Positions 1-8,137 of a DNA stretch of 64,000 nucleotides are shown here, piece after piece. The notes below the pieces were generated by a model. That model did not search any database, was not told the origin of the DNA, and saw only the letters and a program-made list of their open reading frames with translations. How positions within the stretch are numbered: position 1 is the first letter of the stretch; every line of letters begins with the position of its first letter. The stretch comes from a virus, in the IMG/VR virus record IMGVR_UViG_3300023172_000008, positions 1 to 64,000 of that record; one strand, written 5' to 3'. The translations under genes were made by a program, and so were the position numbers.

Positions 1-1
1 C

Positions 2-310
2 TTTGGATATCGTGAAAAAGAAGAAGACCGTGTTACAGGCGGACCACTAGAAAAGAAAATTCTTATTGTAGACGATATCAACGATACTGGTGCTACATTT
101 AATTGGATCAAGGACGACTGGCGTTCAGGTTGTTTACCTAACGATCCTAAATGGGAGAAGGTATGGGGTAATAACGTTCGTTTCGCAGTATTAACAGATA
201 ACCTTTCATCAAAGTTTGATGGGTGTGTTAACTATCATTGCGACACGGTTAATAAGTTTGAAGAAGATGTTTGGCTTGTTTATCCTTGGGAAAATGTTGG
301 TCAATACTAA
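2..310 (+). CDS. Phosphoribosyltransferase, C-terminal part (5' end outside window)
   Basis: The frame is open from the left edge and ends with TAA at 308-310, leaving 102 visible residues. A PRPP-binding loop is clear: hydrophobic strand ILIV, then DDINDTGAT at visible residues 24-32. The C-terminal WLVYPWE resembles the conserved WxxFPWE end of purine-type (xanthine/hypoxanthine) phosphoribosyltransferases. The family transfers 5-phosphoribose from PRPP to a base, so a role in nucleotide salvage or modified-purine metabolism fits the nearby folE and queE-like genes. The substrate cannot be read from this fragment. The stop overlaps the next start (TAATG). Confidence 0.75.
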   Translation, partial: FGYREKEEDRVTGGPLEKKILIVDDINDTGATFNWIKDDWRSGCLPNDPKWEKVWGNNVRFAVLTDNLSSKFDGCVNYHCDTVNKFEEDVWLVYPWENVGQY

Positions 311-513
311 TGTGGTTTTTAGTTTTTATCAATATAATGTTTAATGCCCAAGCAGGTTACGATGAGCCTTATATCGAAGCATACTACGAGTTTGACACTA
401 TGGAAGAGTGCTTTATAGGTCGTGATATTTTACTAAACGAACTAGGCACAGGTACTGAATATTTTCCACCTGGAACACAAGCAGTTTGTATTAATAATCA
501 AGGAAAAAGATAA
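310..513 (+). CDS. Small protein with N-terminal signal-like segment
   Basis: This is a 67-residue protein. I start it at the ATG that overlaps the previous stop by one base; an upstream in-frame TTG at 271 would lie deep inside the preceding gene. The N-terminus is hydrophobic (WFLVFINIMF) and is followed by AQAG, which resembles a signal peptide with an Ala-x-Ala cleavage site. The mature part is short and acidic, with two Cys residues that could form a disulphide. Export to the host envelope is inferred. I do not recognise the family. The stop overlaps the next ATG. Confidence 0.55.
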   Translation: MWFLVFINIMFNAQAGYDEPYIEAYYEFDTMEECFIGRDILLNELGTGTEYFPPGTQAVCINNQGKR

Positions 514-1286
514 TGGCTACTTCAGAAGAAAAACAAGAACTAGTTGAAGAAATAAAAGGTCCACATCACTATAGACTTTCATTAAGTGGTTATGGTGCCG
601 AATGTTCATATATGCGTATTTCAAAAGAAGCATTTGATTTTTGGTATCCACATACAAAAGATCATGGTGACAGCGATGCCATTCATTACATTACAAGTGC
701 TGAAGATAAATCAGTAAAAGAAGTAAATGAAGATGATCACTACGAAGAAGTTAAAGCAAAAGACATTCCTAAAGAAGCAATGTTCATGCACGATGATACA
801 GGCGAAGTAGGTGCTAGTTGGTATGAACCGCTTGATGAATTTGATCATACATGGGGGCCAACACTTGATGGTGCATATCTTACTATCGAAAAAGTAGAGA
901 GTGATGAGTATCGTTCAAAGTTTATTGAAGATATTGTTGAAGGACAAGACCTAAGTGAGTGGATGGAAGAAACATCAGAAAAGTTTTCTACTGATGATGA
1001 ATATGTAGAATGCTACGATGACAATCACGATTATGGAGATAGATATCCTGAAAAGGGTGATTATATTTGTCAATTTTATAGTGCAGAAAAAGGCACATTC
1101 TTCGATGCAGGGTTTACTACACCTGGATTGTTTGATCCAAAAAAATTAAAGTTCTGTATTGGCGAAGCACCTAATGGTGAAGATCTTGTATATGCTATAA
1201 AGTATGATGGTGAAGAATTAAGCAACGACGGTGGCGATACTAACGGCAAAGGTTACTATTGCTATTTTTACAAGCAGGAGTTTTAA
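513..1286 (+). CDS. Acidic hypothetical protein
   Basis: This 257-residue protein is strikingly acidic, with runs of Asp and Glu (for example NEDDHYEEV), and rich in aromatic residues (Tyr, Trp, Phe). It begins at an ATG overlapping the preceding stop and ends in a TAATG overlap with the next gene, so it is translated within the same operon. I see no catalytic motif, membrane segment or signal peptide and do not recognise the family. A soluble cytoplasmic protein is the most that can be inferred. Confidence 0.6.
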   Translation: MATSEEKQELVEEIKGPHHYRLSLSGYGAECSYMRISKEAFDFWYPHTKDHGDSDAIHYITSAEDKSVKEVNEDDHYEEVKAKDIPKEAMFMHDDTGEVGASWYEPLDEFDHTWGPTLDGAYLTIEKVESDEYRSKFIEDIVEGQDLSEWMEETSEKFSTDDEYVECYDDNHDYGDRYPEKGDYICQFYSAEKGTFFDAGFTTPGLFDPKKLKFCIGEAPNGEDLVYAIKYDGEELSNDGGDTNGKGYYCYFYKQEF

Positions 1287-1981
1287 TGACTACAGTCGGT
1301 TGGTGTTGGACAGGTCCTATTCCAGAGTTATTAATTCTAGAACCTGAAAAACTACCTAAGTTAACAGTAAAGAATAAAGACTACAATAAACGAGGTGTAA
1401 TTGATTGCCCATCGTTTGCTTCTTGGTATAACTCTTATTATGTTCTAAAAAGTCCTGTTAACTTTACTGCTACAAGTACCAAAGACGGTATTGAAATTAA
1501 CAGCGACGAAGTAGATACACAACACTTGCAAAGTTTAGTTACATTTCATAATAGTAATGATATGTATGATCTAAATAAACCTATGTTTCAATTTAATTTA
1601 AGATACTTGTTTATTGCAGACGAACCTTGCTTGATGGAAATTACTCCGCCTTTCTTACATCGAAATGATTATAAAGATGGTGTTGTAGGCGGTAGTTACA
1701 ATATACATAGTTGGATTAGAAGTATTAGTTGGGGATATGTTTTTAATAAAGTTGGTGAAACTTTAGAAATAAAAAGAGGAGACCCACTATGTTATGTTAA
1801 GTTTACTACACCAAAATTAACTGAAAATATTAAATTGGTTGAGTGTGAACTTACCCCAGAAGTTATAAAAGAACTTGAACGAAAAGACTACTTGACACAG
1901 TTTAAAAAAGGTGGTATAATAAACTTAATGCGTCGAGCACTTAAACTTAGACCAAAACGATTAATTAAGGTGGTGAAATAA
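1286..1981 (+). CDS. Conserved phage protein of unknown function
   Basis: This is a 231-residue protein beginning MTTVGWCWTGPIPELL. I chose the ATG that overlaps the upstream stop (TAATG); the frame also opens 27 bases earlier inside the previous gene. The middle part contains strands such as MFQFNLRYLFIADEPC and the end is basic (LMRRALKLRPKRLIK). The pattern of a start rich in Trp and Pro and a central beta-rich part recalls uncharacterised proteins seen in large aquatic viruses, but I cannot name the family with confidence. It lies in an operon with a HIT-family protein downstream. Confidence 0.55.
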   Translation: MTTVGWCWTGPIPELLILEPEKLPKLTVKNKDYNKRGVIDCPSFASWYNSYYVLKSPVNFTATSTKDGIEINSDEVDTQHLQSLVTFHNSNDMYDLNKPMFQFNLRYLFIADEPCLMEITPPFLHRNDYKDGVVGGSYNIHSWIRSISWGYVFNKVGETLEIKRGDPLCYVKFTTPKLTENIKLVECELTPEVIKELERKDYLTQFKKGGIINLMRRALKLRPKRLIKVVK

Positions 1982-1982
1982 T

Positions 1983-2402
1983 ATGGATACTTTAGAAAAA
2001 GCACAAGCAGACGGTAGAGCACCGTGGTCAGATGTTGTTTATGATACAAGAGATTTTGTAGTATATAACGACAAATTTCCTGTAACACCAGGACACACTT
2101 TAGTTGTACCTAAGGAAAACTTGGACGAAGAAATACTACGTTGTTTTAAATTTGCACTAGCAATGGGTAAACAAAATGTAGAAGCAGACAACGACATCAC
2201 AGGATATAACATTGGTATTAACATTGGTGCTAGTGCAGGCCAAACTTGTATGTATCCACACGTTCATTTAATTTTTAGACGTGACGGTGATATGGACGAT
2301 CCTAAAGGTGGTGTTCGAGGCGTTCTTCCCACAAAACAAAAATACCAAACAAGAGATCCTAAACAACCAAGTTTATTTCAAGATATGGGAGATTGTGTTT
2401 AA
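1983..2402 (+). CDS. HIT-family nucleotide-binding protein
   Basis: This 139-residue protein carries the two hallmark blocks of histidine-triad hydrolases and transferases: PGHTLVVPK (residues 36-44) and GQTCMYPHVHLIFRR (residues 86-100). In HINT-type enzymes the second block reads GQSVxHxHxH; here the first His is Tyr91 while the two others, His93 (the nucleophile position) and His95, remain. Family members cleave or transfer nucleoside phosphates (Ap4A, AMP-lysine, AMP-NH2). The conserved His93 suggests catalysis is kept, though the Tyr substitution could alter the reaction. The stop overlaps the next ATG. Confidence 0.8.
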   Translation: MDTLEKAQADGRAPWSDVVYDTRDFVVYNDKFPVTPGHTLVVPKENLDEEILRCFKFALAMGKQNVEADNDITGYNIGINIGASAGQTCMYPHVHLIFRRDGDMDDPKGGVRGVLPTKQKYQTRDPKQPSLFQDMGDCV

Positions 2403-3253
2403 TGAGTAGAATTGTTGCACTAGGGTGTAGTCATACATCAGGTTACCATATTGGCGACTTGCCTCCTAATGAACAAGACTGGAATTTAGAAAACTGGAAG
2501 TTTTCTGGTAAATGGAACGACAACAACTGGGCAGAGTTTTATATTAACAGCAAAGGTAAAGATGGTGCCATCTTTGCAAATCCATCAAACGGCTGGTGGG
2601 AATATAGCGAATGGCTTTCACATCTTTTTAAAACGTATGACGATATTGAAGAAGTAGTTGTACAACAAACATATTGGAATCGTTTTAGACTATGTATGCA
2701 GTACCCACAACACTACGAAAAGATGATTCCTTTAGATGAACTATATGAATTAGAAACTACAAAAGGAAATATTGATTGCTGGATTAAACGAATACACAAC
2801 GAAGCACAAGATGTATTTGATATACCTATGCAAAGTTATGCTCAAGACTTCCAAAAAAATTGTCAATTTACAGTTAAATTTCATCCAAGGTTTATGATGG
2901 GCGATCCCGATCTAAGAACACAACCATACATGACTGTAAAGACTTGGATGGAGTTAATGAACCTAAAAGCACAACGTGAGTTTTTAAAAGAACTATATAT
3001 CTTACAAGAACTTTGTCGCAATAACAATGCGAAACTGAAAATTTTTGCGTTAAACAAATGGACTTGGATTCCAGACAACTTAAATGATTATTTTAATTTT
3101 GATTTGGTTGAAGTTGCAAAAGATAACGTAGAAGATTGGTTTCTACAACACAAAGATATTAATGTAGGAACCAAAACAATTGATGATGAACATTATGATG
3201 TTGATATTCATCAAATTATTGGCACAGACTATATGAAAGACCAATTTAAGTAG
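2402..3253 (+). CDS. SGNH-hydrolase-like protein
   Basis: This 283-residue protein starts at the ATG overlapping the previous stop. The N-terminus MSRIVALGCSHTSG has the block-I pattern of SGNH/GDSL hydrolases (strand, then GxS with Ser10). A His-containing segment near the C-terminus (DEHYDVDIHQIIG) could supply the catalytic His, but the Gly and Asn blocks are not clear. The family includes esterases and glycan O-acetylesterases or acyltransferases. Three other proteins in this window (5726, 36767, 40151) start with the same kind of motif. The assignment to a fold is reasonable; the substrate is unknown. Confidence 0.5.
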   Translation: MSRIVALGCSHTSGYHIGDLPPNEQDWNLENWKFSGKWNDNNWAEFYINSKGKDGAIFANPSNGWWEYSEWLSHLFKTYDDIEEVVVQQTYWNRFRLCMQYPQHYEKMIPLDELYELETTKGNIDCWIKRIHNEAQDVFDIPMQSYAQDFQKNCQFTVKFHPRFMMGDPDLRTQPYMTVKTWMELMNLKAQREFLKELYILQELCRNNNAKLKIFALNKWTWIPDNLNDYFNFDLVEVAKDNVEDWFLQHKDINVGTKTIDDEHYDVDIHQIIGTDYMKDQFK

Positions 3254-3265
3254 AAAGGAAAAACA

Positions 3266-3475
3266 ATGCCAGAATATAACAGAGAAAACATGATTGAAGC
3301 AATCAAAGAACACGCAAAAGGACACATTGCCAAACACGCAATGAATGTAGAAGTGTATTTGAAAAATTCAGCAGGCGTAGGTGAGCATCCGGACGTTTTG
3401 GAAGCCATTGAAAAAGAACTGAAAGTTATTGCAGAATATCATGATCAGTTAGAAGTATTGAACAAATATTTTTAA
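3266..3475 (+). CDS. Small hypothetical protein
   Basis: A 69-residue, predominantly helical and charged protein preceded by an AAAGGA ribosome-binding site about 6 bases before the ATG. It contains HAKGHIAKHAMNVEVYL and a C-terminal helix (EKELKVIAEYHDQLEVLNKYF minus the ends). No Cys and no membrane segment are present. It closes the first plus-strand operon, just before a strong promoter. The family is not recognised, though short helical proteins of this kind are common in T4-like marine phages. Confidence 0.6.
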   Translation: MPEYNRENMIEAIKEHAKGHIAKHAMNVEVYLKNSAGVGEHPDVLEAIEKELKVIAEYHDQLEVLNKYF

Positions 3476-3493
3476 TATTCGTGTATAATATAC

Positions 3494-3522
3494 TTGACAA
3501 AAACCTAAATAAAGTATATAAT
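3494..3522 (+). promoter_or_regulatory. Consensus sigma70-type promoter before folE
   Basis: TTGACA at 3494-3499 and TATAAT at 3517-3522 are both perfect matches to the bacterial housekeeping consensus, with the ideal 17-base spacer. A T4-late-like core (CCTAAATA, 3504-3511) lies inside the spacer, so dual early/late use is possible. The downstream start is 45 bases after the -10 box, leaving a short leader with a GGAG ribosome-binding site. Confidence 0.85.
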
Positions 3523-3566
3523 GTAAACTATATTAGACATCCACGTCTATAACTCGGAGAGATAAA

Positions 3567-4250
3567 TTGAGCAAAAGTAAACAAGTAAAACAAAAATTAG
3601 AAGATGCTGGCATCCGCTATTGGGCAGGTGACAACATCTCCGAAGTCTTACAAAAAGGCGATAAAGAAGAACTAATTGAAGAGGCTACACTAGCATTTGA
3701 AAATGTTCTTGATACATTGGTAATTGATCGTCATAATGATCCTAATTCAAAAGGTACCGCAAGACGTCTTGCAAAGATGTACTTTAACGAATTAATGCAA
3801 GGACGTTATGATCCAATTCCACCAGCAACTGCATTTCCTAATGATAGCGAAGATAGATATGAAGGTATGCTTGTAGTTCGTAGCGAACTTAAGAGTGTAT
3901 GTTCACATCATCATCAACCAGTAACTGGTGTAGCATACATTGGTATTATTGCCGCTAATAAACTTATTGGACTATCTAAGTATACACGTATTGCACAATG
4001 GTGTGCTAGACGTGGTACTCTGCAAGAAGAACTTGCAAATGATATTGCTCGTGAAATACAGAAAGCAACTGATGCCGAACACTTAGGTGTGTATATTCAA
4101 GCAACACATGGTTGTTGTGAGAATCGTGGTATTATGGCAACTAGTAGTTTAACACAAACTACAGTACTAAAAGGTGCTTTTAAAGACGATGCAGGTACTA
4201 AGAAAGAATTTATGGACAATATCAAATTACAACAGGAGTTTGCCTGCTAA
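3567..4250 (+). CDS. folE: GTP cyclohydrolase I
   Basis: This 227-residue protein starts at TTG 3567, with GGAG seven bases upstream. It has the complete signature of FolE: zinc ligands in SVCSHHHQPVTG (Cys112 and the following His residues), the substrate-loop region SKYTRIAQWCARRGTLQEEL, and the HGCCENRG block, which matches the H-x-C-x3-R-G pattern with Cys183 as third zinc ligand. The enzyme converts GTP to 7,8-dihydroneopterin triphosphate, the entry step of both folate and 7-deazaguanine (preQ0) synthesis. The queE-like gene two positions downstream favours the 7-deazaguanine route, known in phages for DNA modification. It is the first gene after a consensus promoter. QueD and QueC are not in this window. 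Confidence 0.93.
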   Translation: MSKSKQVKQKLEDAGIRYWAGDNISEVLQKGDKEELIEEATLAFENVLDTLVIDRHNDPNSKGTARRLAKMYFNELMQGRYDPIPPATAFPNDSEDRYEGMLVVRSELKSVCSHHHQPVTGVAYIGIIAANKLIGLSKYTRIAQWCARRGTLQEELANDIAREIQKATDAEHLGVYIQATHGCCENRGIMATSSLTQTTVLKGAFKDDAGTKKEFMDNIKLQQEFAC

Positions 4251-4441
4251 TGCCTATTCCAGAAAAAGTATTTGTTCCGGCACCTAAAGATCCAGGCAAA
4301 GGACATTTTTATGTAAGTTTAATTAAAAGCGGATTACGTTTAGCAGGTTGCTTAGTAGCCGCTTACACAGGATCAGTGGTAGCACTAGCATTATTTTTTG
4401 CTGTTGCTGAGTTCCTTGGTATTGCAGAGGAGATTGTTTAA
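4250..4441 (+). CDS. Small membrane protein
   Basis: A 63-residue protein lying between folE and the queE-like gene and sharing one-base overlaps with both (TAATG), so it is clearly co-translated. The first 25 residues are polar (PIPEKVFVPAPKDPG); the rest is a long hydrophobic stretch (about residues 29-58) that could form one long or two short membrane helices. No motif is recognised. Its location between two pathway enzymes may be fortuitous. Confidence 0.6.
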   Translation: MPIPEKVFVPAPKDPGKGHFYVSLIKSGLRLAGCLVAAYTGSVVALALFFAVAEFLGIAEEIV

Positions 4442-5334
4442 TGAAGTTACGATATAGTGAAGCATTTTATAGTGTACAAGGCGAAGGACGTTTTGTTGGC
4501 GTACCTTCTGTTTTCTTGCGTACATTTGGTTGTAACTTTCGTTGTATGAACTTTGGTCTAGACAAGCACCCTAATAGAGCAGAAAAACTAGAACAAGGTA
4601 TTAAGTATAATCCAGAAGTAAAACAATTACTTGATGATGGTATTTTAGACAAGGTAAATAAGTTTGAAGATTTACCTATTGTGCATACAGGTTGCGATAC
4701 CTATGCAAGTATCTATCCAGAATTTAAGAAGTATATGAAAGACCACACAGTTGACGAAGTAGTTGACTATGTGCTAAGTCTTACTCCACAAGGTAAGTGG
4801 ACGATGGATAATGGACAGGATGTTCATTTTATACTAACAGGCGGTGAACCTTTGCTAGGGTGGCAGAGGTTATATATGGACCTATTTAAACACCCTCGTA
4901 TGGAGGATTTGAAAAATGTTACGTTTGAAACAAATACAACACAGTCTCTCAGAGATGATTTCCGAGAGTATCTCAACAACGAAAGATCATTTCATATCAC
5001 TTGGTCGTGCAGTCCGAAACTTTCCGTTAGCGGAGAGCCTTGGGATACTGCTATCAAGCCTGACATTGCTAGGCAGTACTACGATGTACCTAATAGTAGT
5101 ATGTATTTCAAGTTTGTTGTGGCTACCGAAGAAGATGTGGATGAAGTTACAAAAGCAGTTGAACAATACAGAGCAGAAGGAATCGATGTTCCGGTCTATG
5201 TTATGCCGCTTGGGGGTAGGTCAGAAGAATACAGCCTCAACACAAGAGGAGTCGCAACACTGGCAATGGAGCGAGGCTGGCGCTATACACCCAGACTACA
5301 CGTCGACATCTTCGGAAACGCCTGGGGAACATAA
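4441..5334 (+). CDS. queE: QueE-like radical SAM enzyme (7-carboxy-7-deazaguanine synthase family), atypical cluster spacing
   Basis: This 297-residue protein begins with the QueE-type N-terminus (YSEAFYSVQGEGRFVG, then PSVFLRTFGCNFRC). Cys31 and Cys35 fit the first part of the radical SAM cluster motif, but the expected third Cys three residues later is Phe38. A plausible third ligand is Cys85 in TGCDTY, which resembles the CDT that follows the cluster in ordinary QueE, as if about 49 residues had been inserted between the second and third Cys. A TGGEP block (SAM binding) follows near residue 135, and the end RLHVDIFGNAWGT resembles QueE C-termini. QueE converts 6-carboxytetrahydropterin to 7-carboxy-7-deazaguanine. 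Pairing with folE supports a phage 7-deazaguanine pathway. Confidence 0.82.
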   Translation: MKLRYSEAFYSVQGEGRFVGVPSVFLRTFGCNFRCMNFGLDKHPNRAEKLEQGIKYNPEVKQLLDDGILDKVNKFEDLPIVHTGCDTYASIYPEFKKYMKDHTVDEVVDYVLSLTPQGKWTMDNGQDVHFILTGGEPLLGWQRLYMDLFKHPRMEDLKNVTFETNTTQSLRDDFREYLNNERSFHITWSCSPKLSVSGEPWDTAIKPDIARQYYDVPNSSMYFKFVVATEEDVDEVTKAVEQYRAEGIDVPVYVMPLGGRSEEYSLNTRGVATLAMERGWRYTPRLHVDIFGNAWGT

Positions 5335-5373
5335 GCCAGAAACACTAGACGAAAAAGCAAGAAAGGCAGGACT

Positions 5374-5739
5374 ATGATGGAAAAACTAAAAAACCTTTTT
5401 AAAGGCAAAACAAAAGATAAAAAACTTACACACCGTGAAGCATTAGAAGAAGAAAAGAAATCAGCAACTAAGGCAAAAAAACCTTGGGTTGGTGTAATTG
5501 ATACACAAGTTAATAACAATGATATCAAGAACGGCTTCTTCGAACTTGATTGGAATAATGAATTTATTGAGCAACTTATTGATGCAGGATATAAAGGCGA
5601 ATCGCAAGAAGAAATTGTAGACGGTTGGTTTAAAGACGTTGCTAGAAATGTACTTCAAGAAGGAGGATATGATCCTAACAGAGGTGCAGGACACATTAAA
5701 ATTGTTTCAAGAGAAGACGGTAAAAGTGAAGCATCCTAG
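5374..5739 (+). CDS. Conserved hypothetical phage protein
   Basis: This 121-residue protein has a very basic N-terminus (KLKNLFKGKTKDKK) and an acidic, helical remainder containing PWVGVIDTQ and FFELDWNNEFIEQLIDAGY. Two adjacent ATGs (5374 and 5377) are possible starts. The C-terminus (GYDPNRGAGHIKIVS) overlaps the likely GTG start of the next gene by 14 bases. The composition suggests a small DNA-associated or scaffold protein, but no known motif is visible. I have the impression that similar proteins recur in T4-like marine phages, without a function. Confidence 0.65.
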   Translation: MMEKLKNLFKGKTKDKKLTHREALEEEKKSATKAKKPWVGVIDTQVNNNDIKNGFFELDWNNEFIEQLIDAGYKGESQEEIVDGWFKDVARNVLQEGGYDPNRGAGHIKIVSREDGKSEAS

Positions 5740-6676
5740 TTTTAAAATTATAAGCGATACAGGTTCAAGAAACGGTATAGGACATAAACATCAAAGCACC
5801 AATGTAACAGATGGTGCTAAAATTTATGCTAGAGAATGTCCTACCAAGCCAAATTGGATATCTGCAAAAAATACAGAATTATTTGTTAAAAGAAGAAAAT
5901 CTACTTTACTAATCTGTATTGGCGAAAGTTGGACTTATGGAGATAACTTTGCTCCACACGTACAAAGTGGGCAAGGCATAGATGATCCTTTTTATAGACT
6001 TAATAATTGTTTCGCAGGCTATTGTGCAAAGATGCTCGATGCTGATCTTTTGCTGTCGGCAGTTCCGGGCAACTGTAATCAAAATATGATGCACGACCTT
6101 GATAGGTTATTAGAAGAATATAATACCAAATATGAAACAATACGTGTTATATTTCAATTAACTAGTCCAGGAAGAGATAGTTCTGAAACTTACGATTGGT
6201 ACTCAAACCTTAAAGGATATGATTTTTTATTTACAAGTAAAATTCAAGTAGATCCAAAAGCATCAACAAAGGAATGGTTTGAACTTTATGACCAAATGAT
6301 GCTGGAAGAATTCGATCGAATTTTAAAATCATACGTAAATGTAGATGGGTTAATTTGGAAAAACTTTAACGAATTTCTGGTTGACTTTTCTAGCGATTCG
6401 TTTATAATAGTAAAATGTCCATGGGTAAGACATTGTGCTATGATGCATGGTAAACAAATTGAATTACCCTGGTGTAACGAAGCAGGTTGGTGGACCCAAC
6501 ACTATAAGAGATTTGGTAACTTTGAATACAATACAGAAATTATGACGAAGGATCTAGATAAACTAAATGAATCAACAGATCTACTTAATAGAAGTAGCAT
6601 TAACGGATTTCATCCTAAAGAAAGTTATCATATGCTTTGGGCAAGTCATTTAATATTTAACAGCACATGGGTTTAA
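5726..6676 (+). CDS. SGNH-hydrolase-like protein
   Basis: A 316-residue protein when started at GTG 5726. The frame is open 87 bases further upstream, but that would overlap the preceding gene heavily; an ATG at 5669 sits only 2 bases after AGGAGG and is less likely. Block I of SGNH enzymes is seen as LLICIGESWTYGD with Ser68 as nucleophile (GES instead of GDS). A later GxN-like block is AVPGNCNQN, and the C-terminus has GFHPKESYHM, which fits the catalytic-His block. This is the most complete SGNH signature of the four in the window. It may be an esterase or acetyl transferase acting on a glycan; the substrate is unknown. Confidence 0.6.
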   Translation: MKHPSFKIISDTGSRNGIGHKHQSTNVTDGAKIYARECPTKPNWISAKNTELFVKRRKSTLLICIGESWTYGDNFAPHVQSGQGIDDPFYRLNNCFAGYCAKMLDADLLLSAVPGNCNQNMMHDLDRLLEEYNTKYETIRVIFQLTSPGRDSSETYDWYSNLKGYDFLFTSKIQVDPKASTKEWFELYDQMMLEEFDRILKSYVNVDGLIWKNFNEFLVDFSSDSFIIVKCPWVRHCAMMHGKQIELPWCNEAGWWTQHYKRFGNFEYNTEIMTKDLDKLNESTDLLNRSSINGFHPKESYHMLWASHLIFNSTWV

Positions 6677-6677
6677 A

Positions 6678-7664
6678 ATGAAGTATGTACTAGTAGACAC
6701 AGCAAACACTTTCTTTCGTGCAAGACACGTCATTAGAGGCGATCTTGATACTAAAGTAGGTATGGCTTTTCATATTACATTAAACAGCATTAAAAAGGCA
6801 TGGAATGACTTTGATGCTGATCATATTGTATTTTGTCTAGAAGGTCGTAGTTGGCGTAAAGATTTTTACGAGCCTTATAAACGTAATAGACAAGAATCTC
6901 GTGATGCACTTACAGAATCACAACAAGAAGAAGAAAAAGTCTTTTGGGAAACCTTTGACGAGTTTAAAGACTTTGTAACTACAAAAACAAACTGTACAGT
7001 ATTACAACACCCTGAACTAGAAGCAGATGATTTAATTGCTGGTTGGATTGATTATCATCCTGATGACGAACACGTAATTATTTCTACTGATGGTGACTTT
7101 GCACAACTTATTAGTCCCAAAGTTACACAATACAACGGTGTAAGTAATACAATTATTACACACGAAGGTTATTTTGACGACAAGAAGCGAGAGCCTATTG
7201 TTGATAAAAAGACAGGTGAACCTAAAGAAGCACCTAATCCTGAATGGCTATTATTTGAAAAATGTATGCGTGGTGATACAAGCGATAACGTGTTTAGTGC
7301 TTATCCAGGTGTACGTAAAAAAGGTACTAAGAACAAAGTAGGTATGCTTGAAGCATTTGCAGATAAGAGTACAAAAGGATACAATTGGAACAACCTAATG
7401 TTACAACGTTGGGTTGATCATGAAGGCGTTGAACATAGAGTTCTTGATGATTATAATCGTAACGTATTACTTTGTGATCTTAGGGCACAACCTGAGAACA
7501 TTAAAGAAAAGATTAAGAACACTATACAAGAAAACGCACAACCAAAAACTATTCAGCAGGTTGGACTTAGATTAATGAAGTTCTGTGCTATTTACGATAT
7601 GCAAAGAATTTCAGATAATGCACAACAATATGCTGAACCATTACAAGCGAGGTATCCAGTATGA
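6678..7664 (+). CDS. rnh: RNase H / 5'-3' exonuclease, T4 Rnh type
   Basis: This 328-residue protein matches the layout of T4 RNase H and FEN-1-like nucleases. An acidic residue sits at the end of the first strand (LVDTAN, Asp7). The helical-arch segment WRKDFYEPYKRNR (about 59-71) parallels WRRDFAYYYKKNR of T4 Rnh. The two metal-binding clusters are ELEADDLIAGW (Asp117, Asp118) and STDGDFAQL (Asp138, Asp140), followed by RGDTSDN. The family removes RNA primers and short 5' DNA from lagging strands. It follows the preceding stop by one base and overlaps the next start by four. Confidence 0.88.
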   Translation: MKYVLVDTANTFFRARHVIRGDLDTKVGMAFHITLNSIKKAWNDFDADHIVFCLEGRSWRKDFYEPYKRNRQESRDALTESQQEEEKVFWETFDEFKDFVTTKTNCTVLQHPELEADDLIAGWIDYHPDDEHVIISTDGDFAQLISPKVTQYNGVSNTIITHEGYFDDKKREPIVDKKTGEPKEAPNPEWLLFEKCMRGDTSDNVFSAYPGVRKKGTKNKVGMLEAFADKSTKGYNWNNLMLQRWVDHEGVEHRVLDDYNRNVLLCDLRAQPENIKEKIKNTIQENAQPKTIQQVGLRLMKFCAIYDMQRISDNAQQYAEPLQARYPV

Positions 7665-8137
7665 CATCTTTAAAAGCAAACGAAATTTTAAAAAACAAGT
7701 TTTGGATTATTGAAGATAATAACGATAATAAATTAGGTACATTGTCTAAAGATGCAGACAATAGATTCATGTACAGTTGCGATACAGGAAGTTATCTGTA
7801 CGATAATAAAACACAAGTTGAAAAGAAACTAGGCGGTATTGTTTGGAATAAAACTACAATTAGTGACAGTAACCCTGCATCAAAAGAAATCTATGGATTG
7901 CCAACTAGTACAGTACCATATAACGAAATGTATGATGTAAAACGTAAGTTTGGACTATTTACAAAAAGTAAAAAGTCTAAAAGTTTATATTGTGCAGGTT
8001 ATTTTTGTATTCATTTTGAAAAGGGTTGGGTTAAGAGTTTTTGTCCTAAATTAGTAACACTTGAAAAATATGAATATAGCGGTCCATTTAAAACAGAAAT
8101 GGAAATGCGTTCGGAGTTAAGTCGTGTCAACCGTTAA
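7661..8137 (+). CDS. Conserved hypothetical protein downstream of rnh
   Basis: A 158-residue protein whose ATG overlaps the rnh stop (ATGA), so translation is probably coupled. It is basic and beta-rich, with segments such as KFWIIEDNNDNKLGTL, EIYGLPTSTVPY and SLYCAGYFCIHFEKGWVKSFCP. Four Cys residues are scattered and do not form an obvious zinc site. In T4 the genes after rnh encode DNA-binding and late-transcription factors (dsbA, 33, 59). This protein lies in an equivalent position, but I cannot align it with any of them from memory. Confidence 0.6.
   Translation: MTSLKANEILKNKFWIIEDNNDNKLGTLSKDADNRFMYSCDTGSYLYDNKTQVEKKLGGIVWNKTTISDSNPASKEIYGLPTSTVPYNEMYDVKRKFGLFTKSKKSKSLYCAGYFCIHFEKGWVKSFCPKLVTLEKYEYSGPFKTEMEMRSELSRVNR

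Noticed and set aside
4916-5377. A 153-codon open frame within the queE-like gene in another frame, ending at the start of the next gene
   Set aside because: The queE-like frame has clear family motifs through to its natural end; the other frame has no ribosome-binding site and a Ser/Thr/Gln-rich shadow composition.
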